A DNA stretch of 32,411 nt from Candidatus Anoxychlamydiales bacterium. GTDB taxonomy: Bacteria; Chlamydiota; Chlamydiia; Chlamydiales; SM23-39. Location of the stretch: NCBI GenBank assembly GCA_011064745.1, contig JAAKFJ010000005.1:1-32411 (forward strand), in the 5' to 3' direction. The position numbers were made by a program, and so were the translations under genes. The notes under the pieces were generated by a model. That model had not been told where the DNA came from, made no database searches, and worked only from the letters and a program-made list of their open reading frames with translations. Positions 1 to 7,133 of this stretch are shown piece after piece; position 1 is the stretch's first letter; each line of letters opens with the position of its first letter.

Positions 1-92
1 TATATAATTAAAAATAAGATATTTACAATATTTCACTAGATTATAAAACCTCAAGAATTATAAAATTGTCTCGTTTTCAAATATAAAAAATT

Positions 93-1442
93 ATGCATCA
101 AAAAGATACTATCTCAGCTATTTCTACAGCGCCAGGCAATGGCGCTATATCTATAGTCCGCTTATCAGGCAAAGACGCTATTTTAATTGCTGATTCAATT
201 TTCTCTAAAGATGTAAAAAAATTTAAAAGCCACAGCTCTCATGTGGGTAAAATTATCGATGATAAAAAAAATGTTGTAGATCAAGCTATTATAGTTGTTT
301 ATCTTACGCCCAATTCCTTTACGGGCGAAGATATCGTAGAAATTCAGTGTCATGGTGGATCTCTTATCACTCAGAGAGTTTTTGAAACAACAATTAAAGC
401 CGGAGCGAAAATAGCAGAGGCTGGAGAATTTACTCTAAGAGCTTTTTTGAATAAAAAAATTGATCTTATACAAGCTGAAGCTATACAAGATTTAATTTCG
501 GCTAAAAATAAATTCGCCTTAGAATCCGCAAAAAATCATTTAGAAGGGTACCTCTCAAATGAAATCAAAAGTTTTCAAAAAGAGATAATCGATATTACAG
601 CTATAATAGAAGCAAGCATGGATTTTACTGAAGAAGATCTTGAATTTGAAAACGCTAATGAACTCCTAAATAAAGTTCAAAAGATTTTAAAAGATATGCA
701 AAAGCTATCAAATACTTTTGAAAATGGCAAAATTTTTAAAAATGGGCTTTCTCTTTGTATTATTGGAGGGGTCAATGTTGGCAAATCTTCTTTGATGAAT
801 GCAATCTTAAAAAAAGAGAGAGCCATTGTCACTAAAATAGCCGGAACTACAAGAGATGTTATAAAAGAAGACATAAAATTAAATGAAATGTTTTATCAGT
901 TGATAGATACCGCGGGAATTAGAAAAACCAATAATTTAATTGAAAAAGAGGGAATAAAAAGATCCAGAGATCATTTTAAAAAGGCGGATCTTACCCTACT
1001 TGTTTTAGACTCTAATAAAAATCTGGATGAGGAGGATTTTGATCTATTAAAAGAGATGGATGAAAATAGAACTATAGTTATCTGGAATAAAATTGATCTA
1101 AAAAAACCAAGTCAGAAAATAGATGCTAAAAATATCGCACATATTTCAGCTAAAAAAAGGCTAGGATTAGATGACCTTTATCAAATGATTAAAAATTTAA
1201 CCTTCAAATCAAACTTTTTAAATGATGATATTATTATTACCAAAAAAAGACACCAAGTTGCTTTAGAAAACTCTATAATGTATTTAAAAAAAGCAGCTCA
1301 AGGGTTAAAAGATAATACCACTTACGAATTTATAGCAGCAGATCTTAAATCTTCTCTTTTAAACCTTTCAAAAATAATAGGCTTTGATATAACTGATGAT
1401 ATATTAACATCTATCTTTTCAAATTTTTGTATTGGAAAATGA
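93..1442 (+). CDS. mnmE: tRNA modification GTPase MnmE (TrmE/ThdF)
   Basis: The 449-aa protein is full length for the family. With MnmG it installs the carboxymethylaminomethyl (or related) group at wobble U34 of certain tRNAs in the cytoplasm. The N-terminal formyl-tetrahydrofolate-binding domain covers about residues 5-120 and is followed by a helical region. The inserted G domain carries G1 GGVNVGKS (225-232), the GTTRD switch (251-255), G3 DTAG (272-275) and G4 NKID (332-335). The protein ends in FCIGK, the family's C-terminal cysteine motif. The ATG at 93 gives the expected N terminus beginning with DTISAISTAPG. The stop overlaps the nth start by 4 nt (ATGA), so the two are probably co-transcribed and translationally coupled. 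mnmG is not in this window. Confidence 0.97.
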   Translation: MHQKDTISAISTAPGNGAISIVRLSGKDAILIADSIFSKDVKKFKSHSSHVGKIIDDKKNVVDQAIIVVYLTPNSFTGEDIVEIQCHGGSLITQRVFETTIKAGAKIAEAGEFTLRAFLNKKIDLIQAEAIQDLISAKNKFALESAKNHLEGYLSNEIKSFQKEIIDITAIIEASMDFTEEDLEFENANELLNKVQKILKDMQKLSNTFENGKIFKNGLSLCIIGGVNVGKSSLMNAILKKERAIVTKIAGTTRDVIKEDIKLNEMFYQLIDTAGIRKTNNLIEKEGIKRSRDHFKKADLTLLVLDSNKNLDEEDFDLLKEMDENRTIVIWNKIDLKKPSQKIDAKNIAHISAKKRLGLDDLYQMIKNLTFKSNFLNDDIIITKKRHQVALENSIMYLKKAAQGLKDNTTYEFIAADLKSSLLNLSKIIGFDITDDILTSIFSNFCIGK

Positions 1443-2062
1443 CAAAAAAACAAAGAGCAAAAATAGTTCAAAAGATTCTAAATGAATACTTTCCAAACCC
1501 TAAAATCCCTCTAAAACATACAAATCTATATACCTTTTTAATCGCAATTTTACTCTCTGCCCAATCAACTGATGCCAAAGTTAATGAAATAACCCCCTCT
1601 TTATTTAAAAAAGCTCCAAATCCAAAAAAGATGTTAAATCTCTCTTTAAAAGAGCTTGAAAAAATTATCAAACCGATTGGGCTAGCGCCTCAAAAGGCCA
1701 AAGCTATTTTATCTCTTTCCAAAACGCTTGTTGAAAAATATCACTCTAGAGTCCCAAACACGTTTGAAGAGCTAGAAACCTTAAGAGGAGTTGGCCATAA
1801 AACAGCTTCTGTTATTATGAGCCAAGGTTTTAAAAAACCGGCTTTTGCAGTTGATACCCACATTCATAGATGCGCAAAAAGATGGAAACTATCAAATGGA
1901 AAAAATGTAAAAAAAACAGAAGTTGATTTAAAAAAGCTTTTTGATAAAAAGAGTTGGTCAAAACTCCATATTCAAATTATTTATTACGCTAGAGAATATT
2001 GCCCTGCAAAAGGCCATAAAATATCAAACTGTCCGATTTGTTTAAAAATTGCTGCAAAATAA
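1439..2062 (+). CDS. nth: Endonuclease III (DNA glycosylase/AP lyase)
   Basis: The 207-aa protein is a base-excision-repair glycosylase/AP lyase for oxidised pyrimidines. The helix-hairpin-helix reads LRGVGHKTASV (about 115-125), with Lys121 at the catalytic position, followed by the GPD-type loop VDTHIHR with Asp139. The C-terminal iron-sulfur region shows Cys188, Cys198 and Cys201, but the protein ends six residues later, so the usual fourth cysteine is missing and the first spacing is longer than the classical C-X6-C-X2-C-X5-C. An in-frame TTG lies upstream at 1427, but the ATG at 1439 overlaps the mnmE stop as ATGA and gives a normal N terminus, so it is preferred. Family assignment is firm; whether a 4Fe-4S cluster is present is open. 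Confidence 0.95.
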   Translation: MTKKQRAKIVQKILNEYFPNPKIPLKHTNLYTFLIAILLSAQSTDAKVNEITPSLFKKAPNPKKMLNLSLKELEKIIKPIGLAPQKAKAILSLSKTLVEKYHSRVPNTFEELETLRGVGHKTASVIMSQGFKKPAFAVDTHIHRCAKRWKLSNGKNVKKTEVDLKKLFDKKSWSKLHIQIIYYAREYCPAKGHKISNCPICLKIAAK

Positions 2063-2134
2063 TATATGTTTTCATATAGTGGCTTGCTTTTTCGTTTTTT
2101 TAATAAATTTTGATAAAAAAAAATTGAGGAAATT

Positions 2135-2992
2135 ATGTCAATATCACAGTTCAAAGCTCTATCTCAGGAATCCTTGCCCAATGGTTCATCATCAATTTTT
2201 CCAGATTACCCCCTTCTATTGCCACTTGAAAGGGCTAAAGAAGAATTTAAAACTGAGCTGAATGCTAAAAATATTGAGATGAAAAATCTTGATCATATCT
2301 ATCGAATACTCAAATTAACTCATGGTAATAATCGTATAGATATCCTTACTCTTAACTTAGATCCTATCCATCTTATCAATGTAGAAATAGAGCATGAGAT
2401 GACACTTCTTCATATACTGTTGCATAAATTATTAAAAACCTGTGATCCAATAAAAAAACAAGAGTTACATGATAAAATTATTGAAATTCTCCAATTAATA
2501 CCCGCAAAGGATCGAATACGTTGTTTTAAAGCTCAAAGTTTTTCTGGTTTTAGTGTTATGCACCTTGCCGCCGCAAATTGGAATGAAGATTTTAATCTTT
2601 TAAAAGAATTTTTAGAGATGCTACCTGAAAAAGACCGGTCGGATTCTTTAAAAATACAAGGAGGGCTTCAATTTTTTACACCTCTTCATCTAGCAGCACA
2701 CAGAGTAATAGATGCTTTAACTAAACTTCCTTTATTTAAAGCCACTTGTAGAGAGACTTATGCCTTAAGAAAACTTATGTTACCTGTAGATCACTCTCCT
2801 CTTACAATCTCTCAACAACAACTCAAACCAATCTTAGATTTGATACCAGATGATGAAAAAGAAAGTGTTGAAAAAATTAAAGATTTATTTAATCGAACCT
2901 ATAACAATCTCATTGAAGAGCGTATCTTTCCTCCAAAGAAGTATTATAGGATAAATTCTTGTCTGGTCAGGAAGTGTTCCTCTGGTAGCTAA
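2135..2992 (+). CDS. Degenerate ankyrin-repeat-like protein, probably C-terminally frameshifted
   Basis: The 285-aa protein has no recognised enzymatic domain. It contains ankyrin-like elements: MTLLHILLHKL, FSVMHLAAANW and FTPLHLAAHRV, each a variant of the TPLHLAA helix start. They alternate with a motif of the form (I/L)PxxDR or IPDDEK (LIPAKDR, MLPEKDR, LIPDDEK). The same IPxxDR motif occurs in the next gene at 3378, so the two look like diverged paralogues. A GAGGA ribosome-binding site at 2126-2130 supports the ATG at 2135. The last residues after FPPKKYYRIN are unlike the rest, and the +1 frame stays open from 2955 to 3275, suggesting the reading frame was broken near 2955-2992. Ankyrin proteins in Chlamydiae are often suspected effectors, but no secretion signal is visible. 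Function unknown. Confidence 0.7.
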   Translation: MSISQFKALSQESLPNGSSSIFPDYPLLLPLERAKEEFKTELNAKNIEMKNLDHIYRILKLTHGNNRIDILTLNLDPIHLINVEIEHEMTLLHILLHKLLKTCDPIKKQELHDKIIEILQLIPAKDRIRCFKAQSFSGFSVMHLAAANWNEDFNLLKEFLEMLPEKDRSDSLKIQGGLQFFTPLHLAAHRVIDALTKLPLFKATCRETYALRKLMLPVDHSPLTISQQQLKPILDLIPDDEKESVEKIKDLFNRTYNNLIEERIFPPKKYYRINSCLVRKCSSGS

Positions 2993-3275
2993 TTGCTCTG
3001 GAAAATTATACAATAAAAACCTAAGATATGACGAAATACCACCTAGGAAAGTCAATAGTATTAACATAGCTGAGAGATCTAAACCAAGAGAAGATTTTTG
3101 GACAGGCTCTGAAGAAGTCTCTCCCTCTAGTTCCTTTTCAGAAGAAGTCTCTCCCTCTAGTTCCTTTTCAGAACTACCTGAAGCAATAGAGATAGAAGAT
3201 GAAAAACCCGCAGAAACTACCTCAATTAACAACCTCCCATTATATTTCCTAGCAATAAACGAAATAAAAATATGA
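2955..3275 (+). other. Open +1 frame downstream of the ankyrin-like gene (possible lost C terminus)
   Basis: The stretch 2993-3377 holds no clear independent gene. On the plus strand a 106-codon frame without a good start runs from just after a TAA at 2952-2954 to the TGA at 3273-3275. It overlaps the last 38 nt of the preceding ORF in the +1 frame. It would encode a hydrophilic tail rich in Ser, Glu and Pro, including the ten-residue unit EEVSPSSSFS twice. The simplest reading is the former C-terminal tail of the ankyrin-like protein, detached by a one-base indel. A 115-codon frame on the opposite strand (2885-3232), with one hydrophobic stretch but only a poorly spaced TTG start, is a competing explanation. 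The region after 3275 is AT-rich and shows nothing further until the next ribosome-binding site. Confidence 0.4.
3111..3170. repeat. Perfect 30-bp tandem duplication
   Basis: Two identical 30-nt copies lie head to tail at 3111-3140 and 3141-3170, each beginning gaagaagtctctccc and ending ttccttttca. The length is a multiple of three, so the copies add ten residues in either frame that reads through them. Perfect identity suggests a recent duplication. Confidence 0.9.
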
Positions 3276-3367
3276 ATTTAATAAAAAATCACTATTGTTT
3301 ATAAACCTTTTTTTAAATATCATCAATTAACTACTTCTATGTTATAACTAACCAATTTTATAAATTT

Positions 3368-3372
3368 GGGAG
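3368..3372 (+). promoter_or_regulatory. Shine-Dalgarno GGGAG deciding the start at 3378
   Basis: GGGAG lies 5 nt before the ATG at 3378. It overlaps the in-frame TTG at 3366, which would have no ribosome-binding site, so the ATG is preferred. Confidence 0.6.
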
Positions 3373-3377
3373 TAATT

Positions 3378-4007
3378 ATGAGCTTAAGAGTTAATTCAGG
3401 ATCGGATGAAATCATATTTTTTGGAAAGATTCCAGCCTATATGGGAGATTGCAAAGAATTGACCGATAAAGTCTTTAATTTTTATATCTCCTTTACTAAA
3501 GGAGATTTAAACGTGGCAACATCATTTTATTTTGAACTTTCAAATCCTTTAAAAGAAGAACTTCTTAAGGTTAAAGATCCCAAGGGATTGAATTTACTTC
3601 AAAAACTTTTAATTAAGCAAAAAAAAGATGCTGCAGATAACATTTTAGCAAAATTATCATGCCCAAGTAAAAAAAATGGTTATGAAATTGTTTCTGAAAA
3701 TATCAATAATTTTTATTCAAATTTAAAAGATAATAATCTAGATAAAGCTTATATTGTTTTTAAAAAAAATTCTCTCGTCTTTCAAAAAGCTCTACTAAAA
3801 GTTCAAGATGAAAAAGGCTTAACTTTTCTACATAAGTTAATTCTTAGAGGAAAAAATGACAAAGCACTTGATATTATAAAATCAATACCAAAAGAAGACA
3901 GAAAAAAGATCATGGAAATAAAAGATAAAGAAGATTGGACTATTTTAAATTTTGCAAGACAAAACGAAGACAGAAAATTATCAAGCGATCTAAAAAATCT
4001 TATTTAA
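3378..4007 (+). CDS. Small ankyrin-like repeat protein, paralogue of the upstream gene
   Basis: The 209-aa protein contains two or three related helical repeats. LLKVKDPKGLNLLQKLLIK and ALLKVQDEKGLTFLHKLIL are clearly the same unit (VKD/VQD..KGL..L.KL), spaced about 80 residues apart. A further degenerate unit follows as SIPKEDRKKIMEIKDKEDW. The pattern D..G.T.LH.L is that of a worn ankyrin repeat, and the IPxxDR motif links it to the gene at 2135. No signal peptide or membrane segment is visible, so it is probably soluble; Lys and Asn are frequent. An in-frame TTG at 3366 exists, but GGGAG at 3368-3372 supports the ATG at 3378. The gene stands alone, with psd convergent downstream. Role unknown; a secreted effector or a lineage-specific scaffold is possible but inferred only from the repeat type. 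Confidence 0.7.
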   Translation: MSLRVNSGSDEIIFFGKIPAYMGDCKELTDKVFNFYISFTKGDLNVATSFYFELSNPLKEELLKVKDPKGLNLLQKLLIKQKKDAADNILAKLSCPSKKNGYEIVSENINNFYSNLKDNNLDKAYIVFKKNSLVFQKALLKVQDEKGLTFLHKLILRGKNDKALDIIKSIPKEDRKKIMEIKDKEDWTILNFARQNEDRKLSSDLKNLI

Positions 4008-4085
4008 AATCTTTTAAAATTATCATCTTTACAAAGTTTAAAAAGCTCTCTTTTCTTTTGGAATTCTCTGCTTTAATCTTTTTCT

Positions 4086-4991
4086 TTAAGCTCTTTTATA
4101 TTTTTTAGCAAAAGAAGATCCAAAACTATCTTTTGTCTCGATATTTTTTTTTGTCATTTTTATTAAATCATCATCAAAAACAATTGAATCTTTTTCAAAA
4201 AGCAAAACAATTGCGGAAGCGCCGAGAGCAAAGTAGCCTTTTTCTTCACCTTTTTTATAGTCTTTATTGGGAAAATAGGTTTGCTTGATCGAGCCAACAT
4301 TGGTAGCTCCAATTTCAATATATAAAATATCTGAAAAATTTTTAGTTTTTAAGGTAGTGATAGCTCTTTTGTTTTCAGATAAGATTTTTATATTTTGTTT
4401 TAAAGCTATAGGATTTACTGCATACAAATAACCATTTATTATTTTTGCATCGGATGGCACACAATCTATTGGAAAATGAAATCTATGATAATCTTCAGGT
4501 GCTAGTCTACAAAGAAGCATGGAACCTTCTTCATATTTTTTTGCTAACTTTTCATCTTTTAAAAACTTTTCCAAGTTAAACTTTTGATCTTTTATGGAAA
4601 AAGAGCTAATTCCATCAATATTTTGATAGGCTAAAAATCTACCATCGCAAGGTAAGATTAAAGTGTTTTCATCATAATCAATTTTTCTTACATCTATTTT
4701 CAGTTCCCTTATAAAAAAATCATTAAAGGATTTAAACTCTTTTGTGTTTTTTAAAAATTCATCTTCATTGATATTAAAATGTTTGATAAAAGAGCGGATT
4801 TTAAATTTAGAGAATTTTCTTGAGTTTAGATAACCATACAATTTAGATATAAATGGTACTTTTGCAAAAAGGTATAAAAAAGCTTTCGATATTATATTTT
4901 TGCTATATAGAAATTCCAAAGCCGATCGATAATAGATTTTATCTTCGATTAACTTATTATTTTTTCTATCAAATAAAACATTTTTAAACAT
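4086..4991 (-). CDS. psd: Phosphatidylserine decarboxylase proenzyme
   Basis: The 301-aa membrane-associated enzyme converts phosphatidylserine to phosphatidylethanolamine. Visible family features are SFNDFFIREL (88-97), CDGR with the catalytic Asp116 (115-118), DYHRFHFP with the catalytic histidine (167-174), and the C-terminal self-cleavage region. In most relatives the processing site reads GGST or GST; here the aligned residues are GASA (257-260) within FALGASAIVLLF. Ser259 is kept and would become the pyruvoyl group, but cleavage would have to occur between Ala and Ser. The ATG at 4991 is the first in frame. The gene faces the ankyrin-like gene tail to tail and is divergent from the porin at 5155. 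In Chlamydia psd lies next to mnmE/nth and secA, the same neighbourhood as here. Confidence 0.95.
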   Translation of the reverse strand: MFKNVLFDRKNNKLIEDKIYYRSALEFLYSKNIISKAFLYLFAKVPFISKLYGYLNSRKFSKFKIRSFIKHFNINEDEFLKNTKEFKSFNDFFIRELKIDVRKIDYDENTLILPCDGRFLAYQNIDGISSFSIKDQKFNLEKFLKDEKLAKKYEEGSMLLCRLAPEDYHRFHFPIDCVPSDAKIINGYLYAVNPIALKQNIKILSENKRAITTLKTKNFSDILYIEIGATNVGSIKQTYFPNKDYKKGEEKGYFALGASAIVLLFEKDSIVFDDDLIKMTKKNIETKDSFGSSFAKKYKRA

Positions 4992-5066
4992 GAAAAAATA
5001 TATAACTAAATTTTATCAATTAATCAATGTTTAACTTTTTTTCTTAAGATATCTATTAAAATTTAA

Positions 5067-5125
5067 TTGACATCTAAATTGTTTTTTTTTAAATAATTGT
5101 TTTTTTTTAAATATGGGTTAATATT
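5067..5125 (+). promoter_or_regulatory. Candidate promoter region of the barrel protein, overlapping a T-tract repeat
   Basis: TTGACA at 5067-5072 is a perfect -35 match, with a poor -10 (TAAATA, 5090-5095) at 17 nt. A second pair, TTGTTT (5097-5102) and TAATAT (5119-5124) at 16 nt, would start transcription about 24 nt before the ATG. Which pair works cannot be decided from sequence. Confidence 0.35.
5078..5113. repeat. 18-nt direct repeat with T9 tracts
   Basis: Two perfect head-to-tail copies of ATTGTTTTTTTTTAAATA lie at 5078-5095 and 5096-5113, within the 163-nt gap between psd and the barrel gene. Each carries a run of nine T. They sit between the candidate -35 and -10 elements of the downstream gene. 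Confidence 0.85.
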
Positions 5126-5154
5126 TTTTAAATTAAAAACGTGAGAAACCATTT

Positions 5155-6195
5155 ATGTTTAGAATAGTAATATTTTTGTTAATCGGAACTTTTTCAACTC
5201 TTTTTGCTAAGCAAGATTATACTGATGATTCAGGCACAGAGTGTTGCAAACAGCCTGAGCCTTGCTGTACAATCCCAAAAGAACCCACTATCGCTGCATA
5301 TAACAGCTCCGCAAGAATCGATGTTTGTGGTTCTCAAGATGCCTATCTAACTTTAAGTTTTATTTATTGGAAGTTAGAAGAAAATATTTTCGTCGCTAAA
5401 TTTAAAGCTGATGGTGACGATCAGCATAATGATCGATCAAAATTTAGTACAATGGACTATGATTATAAACCAGGGTTTAAAATTGGTCTTGGCTATAATT
5501 TTGAATATGATGATTGGAATGCATACATAGAATACACAAGATATCATGCAACAAATTCTGTCTCTAGAACTAGACCTGGTTGGGCTCAATTTATGGAACC
5601 TGTCTACAATCGGTTAACCAACACAACTGGTGATGAGCTTGATTTTAAGCTAAAGATAGAATATGACATGTTGGATTTAGATTTAAGTAGATGGCAATAT
5701 ACTGGCCAAAAACTGCTATTCAAAGCCTTTTTAGGATTACATGGAGCTAAATTAGATGAAGACATTACATCAGTTTTTAAAATAAGCTCTCTAAATATAG
5801 TAAATAATGCTATCTACTCTATCAAACAGTGGTTTATTGGGCCTAAAATTGGTTTTTTCTATAAATGGAAACTTATAAATTCATTTAGCTTATCAGGAAA
5901 AGGTTCTTCAGCCCTATTATATCAAAAATTTACAAAAATATTTTTAAGACAAGATGACCTAGATACACTTGTTAATGTTTTTCCAACCTTGACCACTACA
6001 GAGCACAGAAGAAGTTCAGTAAATGGGTTATTTGAGCTTATGATTGGTTTTGAATTTGATAAATATTTTTACTACAATAAATATCACTTTAATGGTTTGG
6101 CTGGCTATGACCTTCATGGCATTGCTTCCCATCTTCTACCTCCAGGCTGGTTGGCTTTGCATGGATTAACTCTAAGCGCTAGATTAGATTTTTAA
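5155..6195 (+). CDS. Lpg1974/MOMP-like outer-membrane beta-barrel protein
   Basis: The 346-aa precursor has a signal peptide (hydrophobic residues 3-16, probable cleavage after Ala18). A short Cys-rich segment follows, with Cys at 30, 31, 37, 38 and 58. The rest shows alternating aromatic/polar strands. The opening YLTLSFIYWKLEEN and the later YKPGFKIGLGYNFEYDDWNAYIEYTRYH are typical of the Lpg1974 (Legionella MOMP) porin family that is expanded in environmental chlamydiae. The protein ends in LSARLDF, a C-terminal aromatic signal for barrel assembly. It is therefore a likely outer-membrane channel or structural protein, and the clustered cysteines could join the disulfide-linked chlamydial envelope (inference). 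No strong ribosome-binding site precedes the ATG (only GAGA). A small lipoprotein gene follows 48 nt downstream. Confidence 0.85.
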   Translation: MFRIVIFLLIGTFSTLFAKQDYTDDSGTECCKQPEPCCTIPKEPTIAAYNSSARIDVCGSQDAYLTLSFIYWKLEENIFVAKFKADGDDQHNDRSKFSTMDYDYKPGFKIGLGYNFEYDDWNAYIEYTRYHATNSVSRTRPGWAQFMEPVYNRLTNTTGDELDFKLKIEYDMLDLDLSRWQYTGQKLLFKAFLGLHGAKLDEDITSVFKISSLNIVNNAIYSIKQWFIGPKIGFFYKWKLINSFSLSGKGSSALLYQKFTKIFLRQDDLDTLVNVFPTLTTTEHRRSSVNGLFELMIGFEFDKYFYYNKYHFNGLAGYDLHGIASHLLPPGWLALHGLTLSARLDF

Positions 6196-6243
6196 AGGTT
6201 AATGAAAAAAAATATAAACATCTAATATTATGAAGGAAAAAAA

Positions 6244-6405
6244 ATGATAAAAATAAGACTTTTAATTTTTATGATCTTAGCATCTTTAATTACTATCTCC
6301 TGCTGGTCAGCCTCTAAATCCACGCCTCCTCCTCCTTCCGGTGTAGCACAAAGCTTTAAGGGAGGGATAAATGAAGAATTAAACAACCCTGATATAGATC
6401 AATAA
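6244..6405 (+). CDS. Small putative lipoprotein (53 aa)
   Basis: This short ORF follows AAGGA at 6233-6237 with 6-nt spacing to the ATG. The 53-aa product starts MIKIRLLIFMILASLITISC, a lipoprotein-type signal with Cys20. The residue at -3 is Thr rather than Leu/Val/Ile, so the lipobox is imperfect. The mature part is only about 34 residues, with the Pro run STPPPPS and an acidic end. It lies 48 nt behind the barrel gene on the same strand and may share its transcript; an envelope-anchored role beside that protein is inference. The gene was recognised by reading the sequence directly; its ribosome-binding site and signal sequence together support it. Confidence 0.65.
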   Translation: MIKIRLLIFMILASLITISCWSASKSTPPPPSGVAQSFKGGINEELNNPDIDQ

Positions 6406-6447
6406 TTATAATATATTTATTACTCTTAACGGTTCTTTGTACTTTTA

Positions 6448-6963
6448 CTAGCTCTCTTTTCGAAGCAGTGAATAGATACAAACATCTAAATATTTACCAC
6501 TTGAAAAGACAGCTTCTCTGGCAATCCCCTCAAAAATATAACCACATTTTTGAGCGATCGCAATTGATGCTCGATGATAATCGGGAATAGCAAGCTGCAA
6601 TCTATTTATTTTTCGATTGGAAAATAGGTAAGTCGAAAAAAGATTTAGGGCTTCTTTCATATGACCTTTAGCCCTATTTTTCTCTTCAAAGATGATATAT
6701 TTTAACTCTAAAGCTTCTAAGAAAATAGATTTGATATAAGATATCATTCCGATAATTTCGTTATCTAAATTTAAGATAAGAGCAAGACCTTCTTTATCTT
6801 GCCAAAAACCGGTTGTTTGGTATTTTTGTTTAAAATTATATTCAGATTCAACATCGAAAGGGAAAAAATCATTTCTCATTGAGGCCATTTCAATTAGTGA
6901 AAAAAACTGATCTAATTCACCATTCTTAAGTGGTCTGATTTTAATATTTCTACCTTCGATCAT
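6448..6963 (-). CDS. GNAT-family N-acetyltransferase (RimJ/RimL-like)
   Basis: The 171-aa protein begins IKIRPLKNGELDQFF, the usual first strand of RimJ/RimL-type GNAT enzymes. It has an acetyl-CoA-binding segment NRAKGHMKEAL in motif A, then LQLAIPDYHRASIAIAQKCG (the N..S...ek.GF region of the family). It ends with FEGIAREAVFSSGKYLDV and YSLLRKE, which match the family's C terminus closely. Such enzymes acetylate N termini of ribosomal proteins or small molecules; the substrate cannot be read from the sequence. The length is normal (about 170-190 aa). It is transcribed away from secA across a 227-nt divergent intergenic region containing inverted repeats. No operon partner is evident. Confidence 0.88.
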   Translation of the reverse strand: MIEGRNIKIRPLKNGELDQFFSLIEMASMRNDFFPFDVESEYNFKQKYQTTGFWQDKEGLALILNLDNEIIGMISYIKSIFLEALELKYIIFEEKNRAKGHMKEALNLFSTYLFSNRKINRLQLAIPDYHRASIAIAQKCGYIFEGIAREAVFSSGKYLDVCIYSLLRKES

Positions 6964-7011
6964 TGCCTTAATCCAAATATTTTTTCTGAGGACTATTAAA
7001 GTTTAGTATTT

Positions 7012-7058
7012 TTTGATAAAAAAGTAAATATAAAAAATAAAATTTATTTTTTATCAAA
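7012..7058. repeat. Inverted repeat, 12-bp perfect arms plus inner stem
   Basis: TTTGATAAAAAA (7012-7023) pairs with TTTTTTATCAAA (7047-7058). After a bulged G7024, TAAAT (7025-7029) pairs with ATTTA (7042-7046), leaving a 12-nt loop. It lies between the GNAT gene and secA. In such AT-rich sequence an arm of this kind could arise by chance. Confidence 0.5.
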
Positions 7059-7093
7059 TTAAAATTATAAATATGGAAATTATCTATAAACAA

Positions 7094-7112
7094 CTTTGAA
7101 ATCGTTTCAAAG
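7094..7112. repeat. Palindrome CTTTGAAA-TCG-TTTCAAAG
   Basis: A perfect 8-bp inverted repeat with a 3-nt centre lies 22 nt upstream of the candidate secA -35. Its position would suit an operator. It could also act as a weak hairpin, since it is followed by ATTTTT. Confidence 0.45.
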
Positions 7113-7133
7113 ATTTTTAATTGAGTAGATAGC

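Noticed and set aside
1-92. Possible mnmE promoter (TTTACA-N16-TAAAAC at 22-49)
   Set aside because: Both hexamers are imperfect and the surrounding sequence is almost all A/T, so similar matches occur by chance; no call made.
2885-3232. 115-codon frame on the minus strand with one hydrophobic stretch and a repeated Glu/Ser segment
   Set aside because: Its only start is a TTG directly abutting GGGAGG with no spacing, it overlaps the end of the ankyrin-like gene, and the repeat is explained by the 30-bp duplication. Not excluded, but weaker than the plus-strand tail.
3366-3377. TTG start 12 nt upstream of the second ankyrin-like gene
   Set aside because: The Shine-Dalgarno GGGAG overlaps it and is correctly placed for the ATG at 3378. 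The same reasoning moved the starts of nth, the zinc-ribbon protein, the phosphatase and the AAA_14 ATPase.
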